A stretch of DNA of 64,000 nucleotides from Chlorocebus sabaeus (GCF_047675955.1 NW_027328125.1:496001-560000), one strand, 5' to 3'; shown: positions 10,287 through 25,035, counted from the first letter of the stretch. Translations and numbers: made by a program. Notes: generated from the letters alone by a model not told the origin.

Positions 10287-12687
10287 AACACAAAGCAGTT
10301 TCTCAGAATGCTTCTTTCCAGTTTTTAACGGAAGATATTTCCTTTTTCACCATAACCCTATATGGGCTTCCAAATATCACTTTGCAAATTCCACAAGAAC
10401 AGTCTTAGCGAAAGGCTTCTTGAGAGGAACGCAGTAACTCTGTGAGATGAATTAAAAGAACACAAAGCAATTTCTCAGAAAGGTTCTTTCCAGTTTTTAA
10501 CGGAAGATCTTTCCTTTTTCACCATAGCCCTCTATGGGATTCCAAATATCACTTTCAAAATTCCAGAAGAACAGTCTTAGCGAAAGGCTTCTTGAGGGGA
10601 AAGCTGTAACTCTGTGAGATGAATTAACAGAACACAAAGTAGTTTCTCAGAAAGATTCTTTCCAGTTTTTAACGGAAGATATTCCCTTTTTCACCATAGC
10701 CCTCTATGGGCTTCCAATATCACTTTGAAAAATCCACAAGAAGTATCTTAGAGAATGGCTTCTTTCTGGGAAAGCAGTAACTCTGTGAGATGAATTAATA
10801 GAACACAGAGCAGTTTCTCAGAAAGCCTCTTTCAGTTTTTAACAAAAGATATTTCCTTTTTCACCATAGCCCTCTATGGGCTTCCAAATATCACTTTGCA
10901 AATTCCACAAGAAGTGTCTTCGCGAAAGGCTTCTTGAGGGCAAAGCTGTAACACTGTGAGATGAATTAACAGAACACAAAGTAGTTTCTCAGAATGCTTC
11001 TTTTCAGTTTTTATCTTAGGATATTTCCTTTTTCACCTTAGCCCTCTATGGGCTTGAAAATATCACTATGAAATTTCCACATGAAGAGTCTCAGCGAAAG
11101 GATTCTTGAGGTGAAAGCAGTGACTCTGTGAGATGAATTAACAGAACACAAAGCAGTTTCTCAGAAAGCTTCTTTCCAGTTTTTAAAGGAAGATATTTCC
11201 TTTTTCACCGTAGACCTCTACGGGCTTCCAAATAACACTTTGCCAATTCCACAAGAAGAGTCTTAGCGAAAGGCATCTTGAAGGGAAGGCTGTAACTCTG
11301 TGAGATGAATTAACAGGACACAAAGCAGTTTCTCATAAAGCTTCCTTCCAGTTTTTATCGGAAGATATTTCCTTTTACACCGTAGCCCTGTATGGACTTC
11401 CAGATATCAATGTGCAAATTTCACAAGAACAGTCTTAGCGAAAGGCTTCTTGAGGGGAAAGCTGTAACTCTGTGAGATGAATTAACAGAACACAGAGCAG
11501 TTTCTCAGAAAGCTTCTTTCCAGTTTTTAACGGAAGATATTTCCTTTTTCACCATAGCACTCTATGGGCTTCCAGATATCACCTTGAATATTCCACAAGA
11601 ACAGACTTAGCGAAAGGCTTCCTGAAGGGAATGCTGTAACACTGTGAGATGAATTAACAGAACACAGAGCAGTTTCTCAGAAAGCTTCTTTACAGTTTTT
11701 AACGGTAGATATTTCCTTTTTCACCTTAACCCTCTAAGGGCTTCCAAATATCACTTTGCAAATTGCATAAGAACAGTGTTAGCGAAAGGCTTTTTGAGGA
11801 GAAAGCAGTAACTGTGAGTTGAATTAACCGAACACAAAGCAGTTTCTCAGGAAGCTTCTTTCCAGTTTTTAAGGGAAGATTTTCCTTTTTCACCATAACC
11901 CTCTATGGGCTTCCAAATATCACTTTTCAAGTTCCACAAGAACAGTCTTAGCGAAAGGCTTCTTGAGGGGAATGCAGTAACTCTGTGAGATGAATTAACA
12001 GAACACAAAGCAATTTCTCAGAAAGATTCTTCCCAGTTTTTATCTTAGGATATTTCCTTTTTCACCATAGCCCTCTATGGGCTTCCAAATATCACTTTGC
12101 AAATTCCCCAAGAACAGTCTTAGCGAAAGACTGCTTGAGGGGAAAGCTGTAACTCTTGAGATGAATTAGCAGAACACAAAGCAGTTTCTCAGAAAGCTTC
12201 TTTCCTGTTTTTTAACGGAAGTTATTTCCTTTTTCACCGTAGCCCTCTATGGGCTTCCAAATATCACTTTCCAAATTCCAGAAGCACAGTCTTAGCGAAA
12301 ACTTCTTGAGGAGAAAGCTGTATCTCTGTGAGATGAATTAACAGAACACAAAGCAGTTTCTCAGAAAGCTTCTTTCCAGTTTTTAACAGAAGATATTTCC
12401 TTTTTCATCATATCCTTCTATGGCTTTACAAATATCACTTTGAAATTCCACAAGAACAGTCTTAGCGAAAGGCTTCTTGTGGAGAAAGCTGTAACCCTGT
12501 GAGATGAATTAACAGAACACAAGGCAGTTTCTCAGAAAGCTTCTTTTCAGTTTTTATCTTAGGATATTTCCTTTTTCACCATAGCCCACTATGGGCTTCC
12601 AAATGTCACTTTGCAAATTCCACAAGAACAGTCTTAGCGAAAGGCTTCTAGAGGGGCAAGCTGTAACTCTGTGAGATGAACTAAGAG
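10287..12687 (-). repeat. HOR unit 5, 14-mer
   Basis: This 2,401-bp unit has its hybrid monomer at 12002-12172. By eye it is indistinguishable from units 6 and 7, including GAAGTATC in monomer 3. The three look like recent copies of one another. Confidence 0.92.
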
Positions 12688-15088
12688 AACACAAAGCAGT
12701 TTCTCAGAATGCTTCTTTCCAGTTTTTAACGGAAGATATTTCCTTTTTCACCATAACCCTATATGGGCTTCCAAATATCACTTTGCAAATTCCACAAGAA
12801 CAGTCTTAGCGAAAGGCTTCTTGAGAGGAACGCAGTAACTCTGTGAGATGAATTAAAAGAACACAAAGCAATTTCTCAGAAAGGTTCTTTCCAGTTTTTA
12901 ACGGAAGATCTTTCCTTTTTCACCATAGCCCTCTATGGGATTCCAAATATCACTTTCAAAATTCCAGAAGAACAGTCTTAGCGAAAGGCTTCTTGAGGGG
13001 AAAGCTGTAACTCTGTGAGATGAATTAACAGAACACAAAGTAGTTTCTCAGAAAGATTCTTTCCAGTTTTTAACGGAAGATATTCCCTTTTTCACCATAG
13101 CCCTCTATGGGCTTCCAATATCACTTTGAAAAATCCACAAGAAGTATCTTAGAGAATGGCTTCTTTCTGGGAAAGCAGTAACTCTGTGAGATGAATTAAT
13201 AGAACACAGAGCAGTTTCTCAGAAAGCCTCTTTCAGTTTTTAACAAAAGATATTTCCTTTTTCACCATAGCCCTCTATGGGCTTCCAAATATCACTTTGC
13301 AAATTCCACAAGAAGTGTCTTCGCGAAAGGCTTCTTGAGGGCAAAGCTGTAACACTGTGAGATGAATTAACAGAACACAAAGTAGTTTCTCAGAATGCTT
13401 CTTTTCAGTTTTTATCTTAGGATATTTCCTTTTTCACCTTAGCCCTCTATGGGCTTGAAAATATCACTATGAAATTTCCACATGAAGAGTCTCAGCGAAA
13501 GGATTCTTGAGGTGAAAGCAGTGACTCTGTGAGATGAATTAACAGAACACAAAGCAGTTTCTCAGAAAGCTTCTTTCCAGTTTTTAAAGGAAGATATTTC
13601 CTTTTTCACCGTAGACCTCTACGGGCTTCCAAATAACACTTTGCCAATTCCACAAGAAGAGTCTTAGCGAAAGGCATCTTGAAGGGAAGGCTGTAACTCT
13701 GTGAGATGAATTAACAGGACACAAAGCAGTTTCTCATAAAGCTTCCTTCCAGTTTTTATCGGAAGATATTTCCTTTTACACCGTAGCCCTGTATGGACTT
13801 CCAGATATCAATGTGCAAATTTCACAAGAACAGTCTTAGCGAAAGGCTTCTTGAGGGGAAAGCTGTAACTCTGTGAGATGAATTAACAGAACACAGAGCA
13901 GTTTCTCAGAAAGCTTCTTTCCAGTTTTTAACGGAAGATATTTCCTTTTTCACCATAGCACTCTATGGGCTTCCAGATATCACCTTGAATATTCCACAAG
14001 AACAGACTTAGCGAAAGGCTTCCTGAAGGGAATGCTGTAACACTGTGAGATGAATTAACAGAACACAGAGCAGTTTCTCAGAAAGCTTCTTTACAGTTTT
14101 TAACGGTAGATATTTCCTTTTTCACCTTAACCCTCTAAGGGCTTCCAAATATCACTTTGCAAATTGCATAAGAACAGTGTTAGCGAAAGGCTTTTTGAGG
14201 AGAAAGCAGTAACTGTGAGTTGAATTAACCGAACACAAAGCAGTTTCTCAGGAAGCTTCTTTCCAGTTTTTAAGGGAAGATTTTCCTTTTTCACCATAAC
14301 CCTCTATGGGCTTCCAAATATCACTTTTCAAGTTCCACAAGAACAGTCTTAGCGAAAGGCTTCTTGAGGGGAATGCAGTAACTCTGTGAGATGAATTAAC
14401 AGAACACAAAGCAATTTCTCAGAAAGATTCTTCCCAGTTTTTATCTTAGGATATTTCCTTTTTCACCATAGCCCTCTATGGGCTTCCAAATATCACTTTG
14501 CAAATTCCCCAAGAACAGTCTTAGCGAAAGACTGCTTGAGGGGAAAGCTGTAACTCTTGAGATGAATTAGCAGAACACAAAGCAGTTTCTCAGAAAGCTT
14601 CTTTCCTGTTTTTTAACGGAAGTTATTTCCTTTTTCACCGTAGCCCTCTATGGGCTTCCAAATATCACTTTCCAAATTCCAGAAGCACAGTCTTAGCGAA
14701 AACTTCTTGAGGAGAAAGCTGTATCTCTGTGAGATGAATTAACAGAACACAAAGCAGTTTCTCAGAAAGCTTCTTTCCAGTTTTTAACAGAAGATATTTC
14801 CTTTTTCATCATATCCTTCTATGGCTTTACAAATATCACTTTGAAATTCCACAAGAACAGTCTTAGCGAAAGGCTTCTTGTGGAGAAAGCTGTAACCCTG
14901 TGAGATGAATTAACAGAACACAAGGCAGTTTCTCAGAAAGCTTCTTTTCAGTTTTTATCTTAGGATATTTCCTTTTTCACCATAGCCCACTATGGGCTTC
15001 CAAATGTCACTTTGCAAATTCCACAAGAACAGTCTTAGCGAAAGGCTTCTAGAGGGGCAAGCTGTAACTCTGTGAGATGAACTAAGAG
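12688..15088 (-). repeat. HOR unit 6, 14-mer
   Basis: This 2,401-bp unit has its hybrid monomer at 14403-14573. No difference from unit 5 was noticed. Confidence 0.92.
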
Positions 15089-17489
15089 AACACAAAGCAG
15101 TTTCTCAGAATGCTTCTTTCCAGTTTTTAACGGAAGATATTTCCTTTTTCACCATAACCCTATATGGGCTTCCAAATATCACTTTGCAAATTCCACAAGA
15201 ACAGTCTTAGCGAAAGGCTTCTTGAGAGGAACGCAGTAACTCTGTGAGATGAATTAAAAGAACACAAAGCAATTTCTCAGAAAGGTTCTTTCCAGTTTTT
15301 AACGGAAGATCTTTCCTTTTTCACCATAGCCCTCTATGGGATTCCAAATATCACTTTCAAAATTCCAGAAGAACAGTCTTAGCGAAAGGCTTCTTGAGGG
15401 GAAAGCTGTAACTCTGTGAGATGAATTAACAGAACACAAAGTAGTTTCTCAGAAAGATTCTTTCCAGTTTTTAACGGAAGATATTCCCTTTTTCACCATA
15501 GCCCTCTATGGGCTTCCAATATCACTTTGAAAAATCCACAAGAAGTATCTTAGAGAATGGCTTCTTTCTGGGAAAGCAGTAACTCTGTGAGATGAATTAA
15601 TAGAACACAGAGCAGTTTCTCAGAAAGCCTCTTTCAGTTTTTAACAAAAGATATTTCCTTTTTCACCATAGCCCTCTATGGGCTTCCAAATATCACTTTG
15701 CAAATTCCACAAGAAGTGTCTTCGCGAAAGGCTTCTTGAGGGCAAAGCTGTAACACTGTGAGATGAATTAACAGAACACAAAGTAGTTTCTCAGAATGCT
15801 TCTTTTCAGTTTTTATCTTAGGATATTTCCTTTTTCACCTTAGCCCTCTATGGGCTTGAAAATATCACTATGAAATTTCCACATGAAGAGTCTCAGCGAA
15901 AGGATTCTTGAGGTGAAAGCAGTGACTCTGTGAGATGAATTAACAGAACACAAAGCAGTTTCTCAGAAAGCTTCTTTCCAGTTTTTAAAGGAAGATATTT
16001 CCTTTTTCACCGTAGACCTCTACGGGCTTCCAAATAACACTTTGCCAATTCCACAAGAAGAGTCTTAGCGAAAGGCATCTTGAAGGGAAGGCTGTAACTC
16101 TGTGAGATGAATTAACAGGACACAAAGCAGTTTCTCATAAAGCTTCCTTCCAGTTTTTATCGGAAGATATTTCCTTTTACACCGTAGCCCTGTATGGACT
16201 TCCAGATATCAATGTGCAAATTTCACAAGAACAGTCTTAGCGAAAGGCTTCTTGAGGGGAAAGCTGTAACTCTGTGAGATGAATTAACAGAACACAGAGC
16301 AGTTTCTCAGAAAGCTTCTTTCCAGTTTTTAACGGAAGATATTTCCTTTTTCACCATAGCACTCTATGGGCTTCCAGATATCACCTTGAATATTCCACAA
16401 GAACAGACTTAGCGAAAGGCTTCCTGAAGGGAATGCTGTAACACTGTGAGATGAATTAACAGAACACAGAGCAGTTTCTCAGAAAGCTTCTTTACAGTTT
16501 TTAACGGTAGATATTTCCTTTTTCACCTTAACCCTCTAAGGGCTTCCAAATATCACTTTGCAAATTGCATAAGAACAGTGTTAGCGAAAGGCTTTTTGAG
16601 GAGAAAGCAGTAACTGTGAGTTGAATTAACCGAACACAAAGCAGTTTCTCAGGAAGCTTCTTTCCAGTTTTTAAGGGAAGATTTTCCTTTTTCACCATAA
16701 CCCTCTATGGGCTTCCAAATATCACTTTTCAAGTTCCACAAGAACAGTCTTAGCGAAAGGCTTCTTGAGGGGAATGCAGTAACTCTGTGAGATGAATTAA
16801 CAGAACACAAAGCAATTTCTCAGAAAGATTCTTCCCAGTTTTTATCTTAGGATATTTCCTTTTTCACCATAGCCCTCTATGGGCTTCCAAATATCACTTT
16901 GCAAATTCCCCAAGAACAGTCTTAGCGAAAGACTGCTTGAGGGGAAAGCTGTAACTCTTGAGATGAATTAGCAGAACACAAAGCAGTTTCTCAGAAAGCT
17001 TCTTTCCTGTTTTTTAACGGAAGTTATTTCCTTTTTCACCGTAGCCCTCTATGGGCTTCCAAATATCACTTTCCAAATTCCAGAAGCACAGTCTTAGCGA
17101 AAACTTCTTGAGGAGAAAGCTGTATCTCTGTGAGATGAATTAACAGAACACAAAGCAGTTTCTCAGAAAGCTTCTTTCCAGTTTTTAACAGAAGATATTT
17201 CCTTTTTCATCATATCCTTCTATGGCTTTACAAATATCACTTTGAAATTCCACAAGAACAGTCTTAGCGAAAGGCTTCTTGTGGAGAAAGCTGTAACCCT
17301 GTGAGATGAATTAACAGAACACAAGGCAGTTTCTCAGAAAGCTTCTTTTCAGTTTTTATCTTAGGATATTTCCTTTTTCACCATAGCCCACTATGGGCTT
17401 CCAAATGTCACTTTGCAAATTCCACAAGAACAGTCTTAGCGAAAGGCTTCTAGAGGGGCAAGCTGTAACTCTGTGAGATGAACTAAGAG
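15089..17489 (-). repeat. HOR unit 7, 14-mer
   Basis: This 2,401-bp unit has its hybrid monomer at 16804-16974. It is the third member of the near-identical run of units 5-7. Confidence 0.92.
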
Positions 17490-20233
17490 AACACAAAGCA
17501 GTTTCTCAGAATGCTTCTTTCCAGTTTTTAACGGAAGATATTTCCTTTTTCACCATAACCCTATATGGGCTTCCAAATATCACTTTGCAAATTCCACAAG
17601 AACAGTCTTAGCGAAAGGCTTCTTGAGAGGAACGCAGTAACTCTGTGAGATGAATTAAAAGAACACAAAGCAATTTCTCAGAAAGGTTCTTTCCAGTTTT
17701 TAACGGAAGATCTTTCCTTTTTCACCATAGCCCTCTATGGGATTCCAAATATCACTTTCAAAATTCCAGAAGAACAGTCTTAGCGAAAGGCTTCTTGAGG
17801 GGAAAGCTGTAACTCTGTGAGATGAATTAACAGAACACAAAGTAGTTTCTCAGAAAGATTCTTTCCAGTTTTTAACGGAAGATATTCCCTTTTTCACCAT
17901 AGCCCTCTATGGGCTTCCAATATCACTTTGAAAAATCCACAAGAAGAATCTTAGAGAATGGCTTCTTTCTGGGAAAGCAGTAACTCTGTGAGATGAATTA
18001 ATAGAACACAGAGCAGTTTCTCAGAAAGCCTCTTTCAGTTTTTAACAAAAGATATTTCCTTTTTCACCATAGCCCTCTATTTGCTTCCAAATATCACTTT
18101 GCAAATTCCACAAGAAGTGTCTTCGCGAAAGGCTTCTTGAGGGCAAAGCTGTAACACTGTGAGATGAATTAACAGAACACAAAGTAGTTTCTCAGAATGC
18201 TTCTTTTCAGTTTTTATCTTAGGATATTTCCTTTTTCACCTTAGCCCTCTATGGGCTTGAAAATATCACTATGAAATTTCCACATGAAGAGTCTCAGCGA
18301 AAGGATTCTTGAGGTGAAAGCAGTGACTCTGTGAGATGAATTAACAGAACACAAAGCAGTTTCTCAGAAAGCTTCTTTCCAGTTTTTAAAGGAAGATATT
18401 TCCTTTTTCACCGTAGACCTCTACGGGCTTCCAAATAACACTTTGCCAATTCCACAAGAAGAGTCTTAGCGAAAGGCATCTTGAAGGGAAGGCTGTAACT
18501 CTGTGAGATGAATTAACAGGACCCAAAGCAGTTTCTCATAAAGCTTCCTTCCAGTTTTTATCGGAAGATATTTCCTTTTACACCGTAGCCCTGTATGGAC
18601 TTCCAGATATCAATGTGCAAATTTCACAAGAACAGTCTTAGCGAAAGGCTTCTTGAGGGGAAAGCTGTAACTCTGTGAGATGAATTAACAGAACACAGAG
18701 CAGTTTCTCAGAAAGCTTCTTTCCAGTTTTTAACGGAAGATATTTCCTTTTTCACCATAGCACTCTATGGGCTTCCAGATATCACCTTGAATATTCCACA
18801 AGAACAGACTTAGCGAAAGGCTTCCTGAAGGGAATGCTGTAACACTGTGAGATGAATTAACAGAACACAGAGCAGTTTCTCAGAAAGCTTCTTTACAGTT
18901 TTTAACGGTAGATATGTCCTTTTTCACCGTAACCCTCTAAGGGCTTCCAAATATCACTTTGCAAATTGCATAAGAACAGTGTTAGCGAAAGGCTTTTTGA
19001 GGAGAAAGCAGTAACTGTGAGTTGAATTAACCGAACACAAAGCAGTTTCTCAGGAAGCTTCTTTCCAGTTTTTAAGGGAAGATTTTCCTTTTTCACCATA
19101 ACCCTCTATGGGCTTCCAAATATCACTTTTCAAATTCCACAAGAACAGTCTTAGCGAAAGGCTTCTTGAGGGGAACGCAGTAACTCTGTGAGATGAATTA
19201 AGAGAATACAGAGCAGTTTCTCAGAAAGTTTCTCTTCAGTTTTTATCTTAGGATATCTCCTTTTTCACCATAGCCCTCTGTGGGCTTCGAAATATCACTT
19301 TGCAAATTCCACAAGAAGAGTCTTAGGGAAAGGCTTCATGAGGGGAAAGATGTAAGTCTCTGAGATGAATTAACAGAACACAAAGTAGTTTCTCAGAAAT
19401 CTTCTTCCAGATTTTAACGGAAGATACTTCCTTTTTCACCATAGCCCCCTATGGGCTTCCAAATATCACTTTCCAAATTCCACAAGATCAGCCTTAGCTA
19501 AAGGTTACTTGAGGAGAGATTTGTAACACTGTGAGATGAATTAACAGAACACAAAGCAGATTCTCAGAAAGCTTCTTTCCACTTTTTAACGGAAGATACT
19601 TCTTTTTTCACCATAGCCCTCTATGGGCTTCCAAATATCACTTTGCAAATTCCCCAAGAACAGTCTTAGCGAAAGACTGCTTGAGGGGAAAGCTGTAACT
19701 CTTGAGATGAATTAGCAGAACACAAAGCAGTTTCTCAGAAAGCTTCTTTCCTGTTTTTTAACGGAAGTTATTTCCTTTTTCACCGTAGCCCTCCATGGGC
19801 TTCCAAATATCACTTTCCAAATTCCAGAAGCACAGTCTTAGCGAAAACTTCTTGAGGAGAAAGCTGTATCTCTGTGAGATGAATTAACAGAACACAAAGC
19901 AGTTTCTCAGAAAGCTTCTTTCCAGTTTTTAACAGAAGATATTTCCTTTTTCATCATATCCTTCTATGGCTTTACAAATATCACTTTGAAATTCCACAAG
20001 AACAGTCTTAGCGAAAGGCTTCTTGTGGAGAAAGCTGTAACCCTGTGAGATGAATTAACAGAACACAAGGCAGTTTCTCAGAAAGCTTCTTTTCAGTTTT
20101 TATCTTAGGATATTTCCTTTTTCACCATAGCCCACTATGGGCTTCCAAATGTCACTTTGCAAATTCCACAAGAACAGTCTTAGCGAAAGGCTTCTAGAGG
20201 GGCAAGCTGTAACTCTGTGAGATGAACTAAGAG
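17490..20233 (-). repeat. HOR unit 8, 16-mer
   Basis: This complete 2,744-bp unit has private changes: CTCTATTTGC, an adjacent GG-to-TT pair at 18081-18082 in monomer 4; GGACCCAAAG at about 18523 in monomer 7; and CTCCATGGGC at about 19794 in monomer 14. Monomer 14 begins AACACAAAG, not AACAGAAAG. Confidence 0.92.
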
Positions 20234-22634
20234 AACACAAAGCAGTTTCTCAGAATGCTTCTTTCCAGTTTTTAACGGAAGATATTTCCTTTTTCACCAT
20301 AACCCTATATGGGCTTCCAAATATCACTTTGCAAATTCCACAAGAACAGTCTTAGCGAAAGGCTTCTTGAGAGGAACGCAGTAACTCTGTGAGATGAATT
20401 AAAAGAACACAAAGCAATTTCTCAGAAAGGTTCTTTCCAGTTTTTAACAGAAGATCTTTCCTTTTTCACCATAGCCCTCTATGGGATTCCAAATATCACT
20501 TTCAAAATTCCAGAAGAACAGTCTTAGCGAAAGGCTTCTTGAGGGGAAAGCTGTAACTCTGTGAGATGAATTAACAGAACACGAAGTAGTTTCTCAGAAA
20601 GATTCTTTCCAGTTTTTAACGGAAGATATTCCCTTTTTCACCATAGCCCCCTATGGGCTTCCAATATCACTTTGAAAAATCCACAAGAAGAATCTTAGAG
20701 AATGGCTTCTTTCTGGGAAAGCAGTAACTCTGTGAGATGAATTAATAGAACACAGAACAGTTTCTCAGAAAGCCTCTTTCAGTTTTTAACAAAAGATATT
20801 TCCTTTTTCATCATAGCCCTCTATGGGCTTCCAAATATCACTTTGCAAATTCCACAAGAAATGTCTTCGCGAAAGGCTTCTTGAGGGCAAAGCTGTAACA
20901 CTGTGAGATGAATTAACAGAACACAGAGCAGTTTCTCAGAATGCTTCTTTTCAGTTTTTATCTTAGGATATTTCCTTTTTCACCTTAGCCCTCTATGGGC
21001 TTGAAAATATCACTATGAAATTTCCACATGAAGAGTCTCAGCGAAAGGATTCTTGAGGTGAAAGCAGTGACTCTGTGAGATGAATTAACAGAACACAAAG
21101 CAGTTTCTCAGAAAGCTTCTTTCCAGTTTTTAAAGGAAGATATTTCCTTTTTCACCGTAGACCTCTACGGGCTTCCAAATAACACTTTGCCAATTCCACA
21201 AGAAGAGTCTTAGCGAAAGGCATCTTGAAGGGAAGGCTGTAACTCTGTGAGATGAATTAACAGGACACAAAGCAGTTTCTCATAAAGCTTCCTTCCAGTT
21301 TTTATCGGAAGATATTTCCTTTTACACCGTAGCCCTGTATGGACTTCCAGATATCAATGTGCAAATTTCACAAGAACAGTCTTAGCGAAAGGCTTCTTGA
21401 GGGGAAAGCTGTAACTCTGTGAGATGAATTAACAGAACACAGAGCAGTTTCTCAGAAAGCTTCTTTCCAGTTTTTAACGGAAGATATTTCCTTTTTCACC
21501 ATAGCACTCTATGGGCTTCCAGATATCACCTTGAATATTCCACAAGAACAGACTTAGCGAAAGGCTTCCTGAAGGGAATGCTGTAACACTGTGAGATGAA
21601 TTAACAGAACACAGAGCAGTTTCTCAGAAAGCTTCTTTACAGTTTTTAACGGTAGATATTTCCTTTTTCACCTTAACCCTCTAAGGGCTTCCAAATATCA
21701 CTTTGCAAATTGCATAAGAACAGTGTTAGCGAAAGGCTTTTTGAGGAGAAAGCAGTAACTGTGAGTTGAATTAACCGAACACAAAGCAGTTTCTCAGGAA
21801 GCTTCTTTCCAGTTTTTAAGGGAAGATTTTCCTTTTTCACCATAACCCTCTATGGGCTTCCAAATATCACTTTTCAAGTTCCACAAGAACAGTCTTAGCG
21901 AAAGGCTTCTTGAGGGGAATGCAGTAACTCTGTGAGATGAATTAACAGAACACAAAGCAATTTCTCAGAAAGATTCTTCCCAGTTTTTATCTTAGGATAT
22001 TTCCTTTTTCACCATAGCCCTCTATGGGCTTCCAAATATCACTTTGCAAATTCCCCAAGAACAGTCTTAGCGAAAGACTGCTTGAGGGGAAAGCTGTAAC
22101 TCTTGAGATGAATTAGCAGAACACAAAGCAGTTTCTCAGAAAGCTTCTTTCCTGTTTTTTAACGGAAGTTATTTCCTTTTTCACCGTAGCCCTCTATGGG
22201 CTTCCAAATATCACTTTCCAAATTCCAGAAGCACAGTCTTAGCGAAAACTTCTTGAGGAGAAAGCTGTATCTCTGTGAGATGAATTAACAGAACACAAAG
22301 CAGTTTCTCAGAAAGCTTCTTTCCAGTTTTTAACAGAAGATATTTCCTTTTTCATCATATCCTTCTATGGCTTTACAAATATCACTTTGAAATTCCACAA
22401 GAACAGTCTTAGCGAAAGGCTTCTTGTGGAGAAAGCTGTAACCCTGTGAGATGAATTAACAGAACACAAGGCAGTTTCTCAGAAAGCTTCTTTTCAGTTT
22501 TTATCTTAGGATATTTCCTTTTTCACCATAGCCCACTATGGGCTTCCAAATGTCACTTTGCAAATTCCACAAGAACAGTCTTAGCGAAAGGCTTCTAGAG
22601 GGGCAAGCTGTAACTCTGTGAGATGAACTAAGAG
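20234..22634 (-). repeat. HOR unit 9, 14-mer
   Basis: This 2,401-bp unit has its hybrid monomer at 21949-22119. It carries CACGAAG, the CCCCCTATGGG form of monomer 3, CATCATAG in monomer 4 and AAGAAATGTC. It shares this set with unit 14 some 12 kb away. Confidence 0.92.
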
Positions 22635-25035
22635 AACACAAAGCAGTTTCTCAGAATGCTTCTTTCCAGTTTTTAACGGAAGATATTTCCTTTTTCACCA
22701 TAACCCTATATGGGCTTCCAAATATCACTTTGCAAATTCCACAAGAACAGTCTTAGCGAAAGGCTTCTTGAGAGGAACGCAGTAACTCTGTGAGATGAAT
22801 TAAAAGAACACAAAGCAATTTCTCAGAAAGGTTCTTTCCAGTTTTTAACGGAAGATCTTTCCTTTTTCACCATAGCCCTCTATGGGATTCCAAATATCAC
22901 TTTCAAAATTCCAGAAGAACAGTCTTAGCGAAAGGCTTCTTGAGGGGAAAGCTGTAACTCTGTGAGATGAATTAACAGAACACGAAGTAGTTTCTCAGAA
23001 AGATTCTTTCCAGTTTTTAACGGAAGATATTCCCTTTTTCACCATAGCCCTCTATGGGCTTCCAATATCACTTTGAAAAATCCACAAGAAGAATCTTAGA
23101 GAATGGCTTCTTTCTGGGAAAGCAGTAACTCTGTGAGATGAATTAATAGAACACAGAGCAGTTTCTCAGAAAGCCTCTTTCAGTTTTTAACAAAAGATAT
23201 TTCCTTTTTCATCATAGCCCTCTATGGGCTTCCAAATATCACTTTGCAAATTCCACAAGAAGTGTCTTCGCGAAAGGCTTCTTGAGGGCAAAGCTGTAAC
23301 ACTGTGAGATGAATTAACAGAACACAGAGCAGTTTCTCAGAAAGCTTCTTTTCAGTTTTTATCTTAGGATATTTCCTTTTTCACCTTAGCCCTCTATGGG
23401 CTTGAAAATATCACTATGAAATTTCCACATGAAGAGTCTCAGCGAAAGGATTCTTGAGGTGAAAGCAGTGACTCTGTGAGATGAATTAACAGAACACAAA
23501 GCAGTTTCTCAGAAAGCTTCTTTCCAGTTTTTAAAGGAAGATATTTCCTTTTTCACCGTAGACCTCTACGGGCTTCCAAATAACACTTTGCCAATTCCAC
23601 AAGAAGAGTCTTAGCGAAAGGCATCTTGAAGGGAAGGCTGTAACTCTGTGAGATGAATTAACAGGACACAAAGCAGTTTCTCATAAAGCTTCCTTCCAGT
23701 TTTTATCGGAAGATATTTCCTTTTACACCGTAGCCCTGTATGGACTTCCAGATATCAATGTGCAAATTTCACAAGAACAGTCTTAGCGAAAGGCTTCTTG
23801 AGGGGAAAGCTGTAACTCTGTGAGATGAATTAACAGAACACAGAGCAGTTTCTCAGAAAGCTTCTTTCCAGTTTTTAACGGAAGATATTTCCTTTTTCAC
23901 CATAGCACTCTATGGGCTTCCAGATATCACCTTGAATATTCCACAAGAACAGACTTAGCGAAAGGCTTCCTGAAGGGAATGCTGTAACACTGTGAGATGA
24001 ATTAACAGAACACAGAGCAGTTTCTCAGAAAGCTTCTTTACAGTTTTTAACGGTAGATATTTCCTTTTTCACCGTAACCCTCTAAGGGCTTCCAAATATC
24101 ACTTTGCAAATTGCATAAGAACAGTGTTAGCGAAAGGCTTTTTGAGGAGAAAGCAGTAACTGTGAGTTGAATTAACCGAACACAAAGCAGTTTCTCAGGA
24201 AGCTTCTTTCCAGTTTTTAAGGGAAGATTTTCCTTTTTCACCATAACCCTCTATGGGCTTCCAAATATCACTTTTCAAGTTCCACAAGAACAGTCTTAGC
24301 GAAAGGCTTCTTGAGGGGAATGCAGTAACTCTGTGAGATGAATTAACAGAACACAAAGCAATTTCTCAGAAAGATTCTTCCCAGTTTTTATCTTAGGATA
24401 TTTCCTTTTTCACCATAGCCCTCTATGGGCTTCCAAATATCACTTTGCAAATTCCCCAAGAACAGTCTTAGCGAAAGACTGCTTGAGGGGAAAGCTGTAA
24501 CTCTTGAGATGAATTAGCAGAACACAAAGCAGTTTCTCAGAAAGCTTCTTTCCTGTTTTTTAACGGAAGTTATTTCCTTTTTCACCGTAGCCCTCTATGG
24601 GCTTCCAAATATCACTTTCCAAATTCCAGAAGCACAGTCTTAGCGAAAACTTCTTGAGGAGAAAGCTGTATCTCTGTGAGATGAATTAACAGAACACAAA
24701 GCAGTTTCTCAGAAAGCTTCTTTCCAGTTTTTAACAGAAGATATTTCCTTTTTCATCATATCCTTCTATGGCTTTACAAATATCACTTTGAAATTCCACA
24801 AGAACAGTCTTAGCGAAAGGCTTCTTGTGGAGAAAGCTGTAACCCTGTGAGATGAATTAACAGAACACAAGGCAGTTTCTCAGAAAGCTTCTTTTCAGTT
24901 TTTATCTTAGGATATTTCCTTTTTCACCATAGCCCACTATGGGCTTCCAAATGTCACTTTGCAAATTCCACAAGAACAGTCTTAGCGAAAGGCTTCTAGA
25001 GGGGCAAGCTGTAACTCTGTGAGATGAACTAAGAG
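22635..25035 (-). repeat. HOR unit 10, 14-mer
   Basis: This 2,401-bp unit has its hybrid monomer at 24350-24520. From monomer 2 onward it matches unit 12. It forms the first half of a 4,973-bp two-unit block (units 10+11) that is repeated as units 12+13. Monomer 9 has the combination TATTTCC with CCGTAACC, shared with unit 12. Confidence 0.92.
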
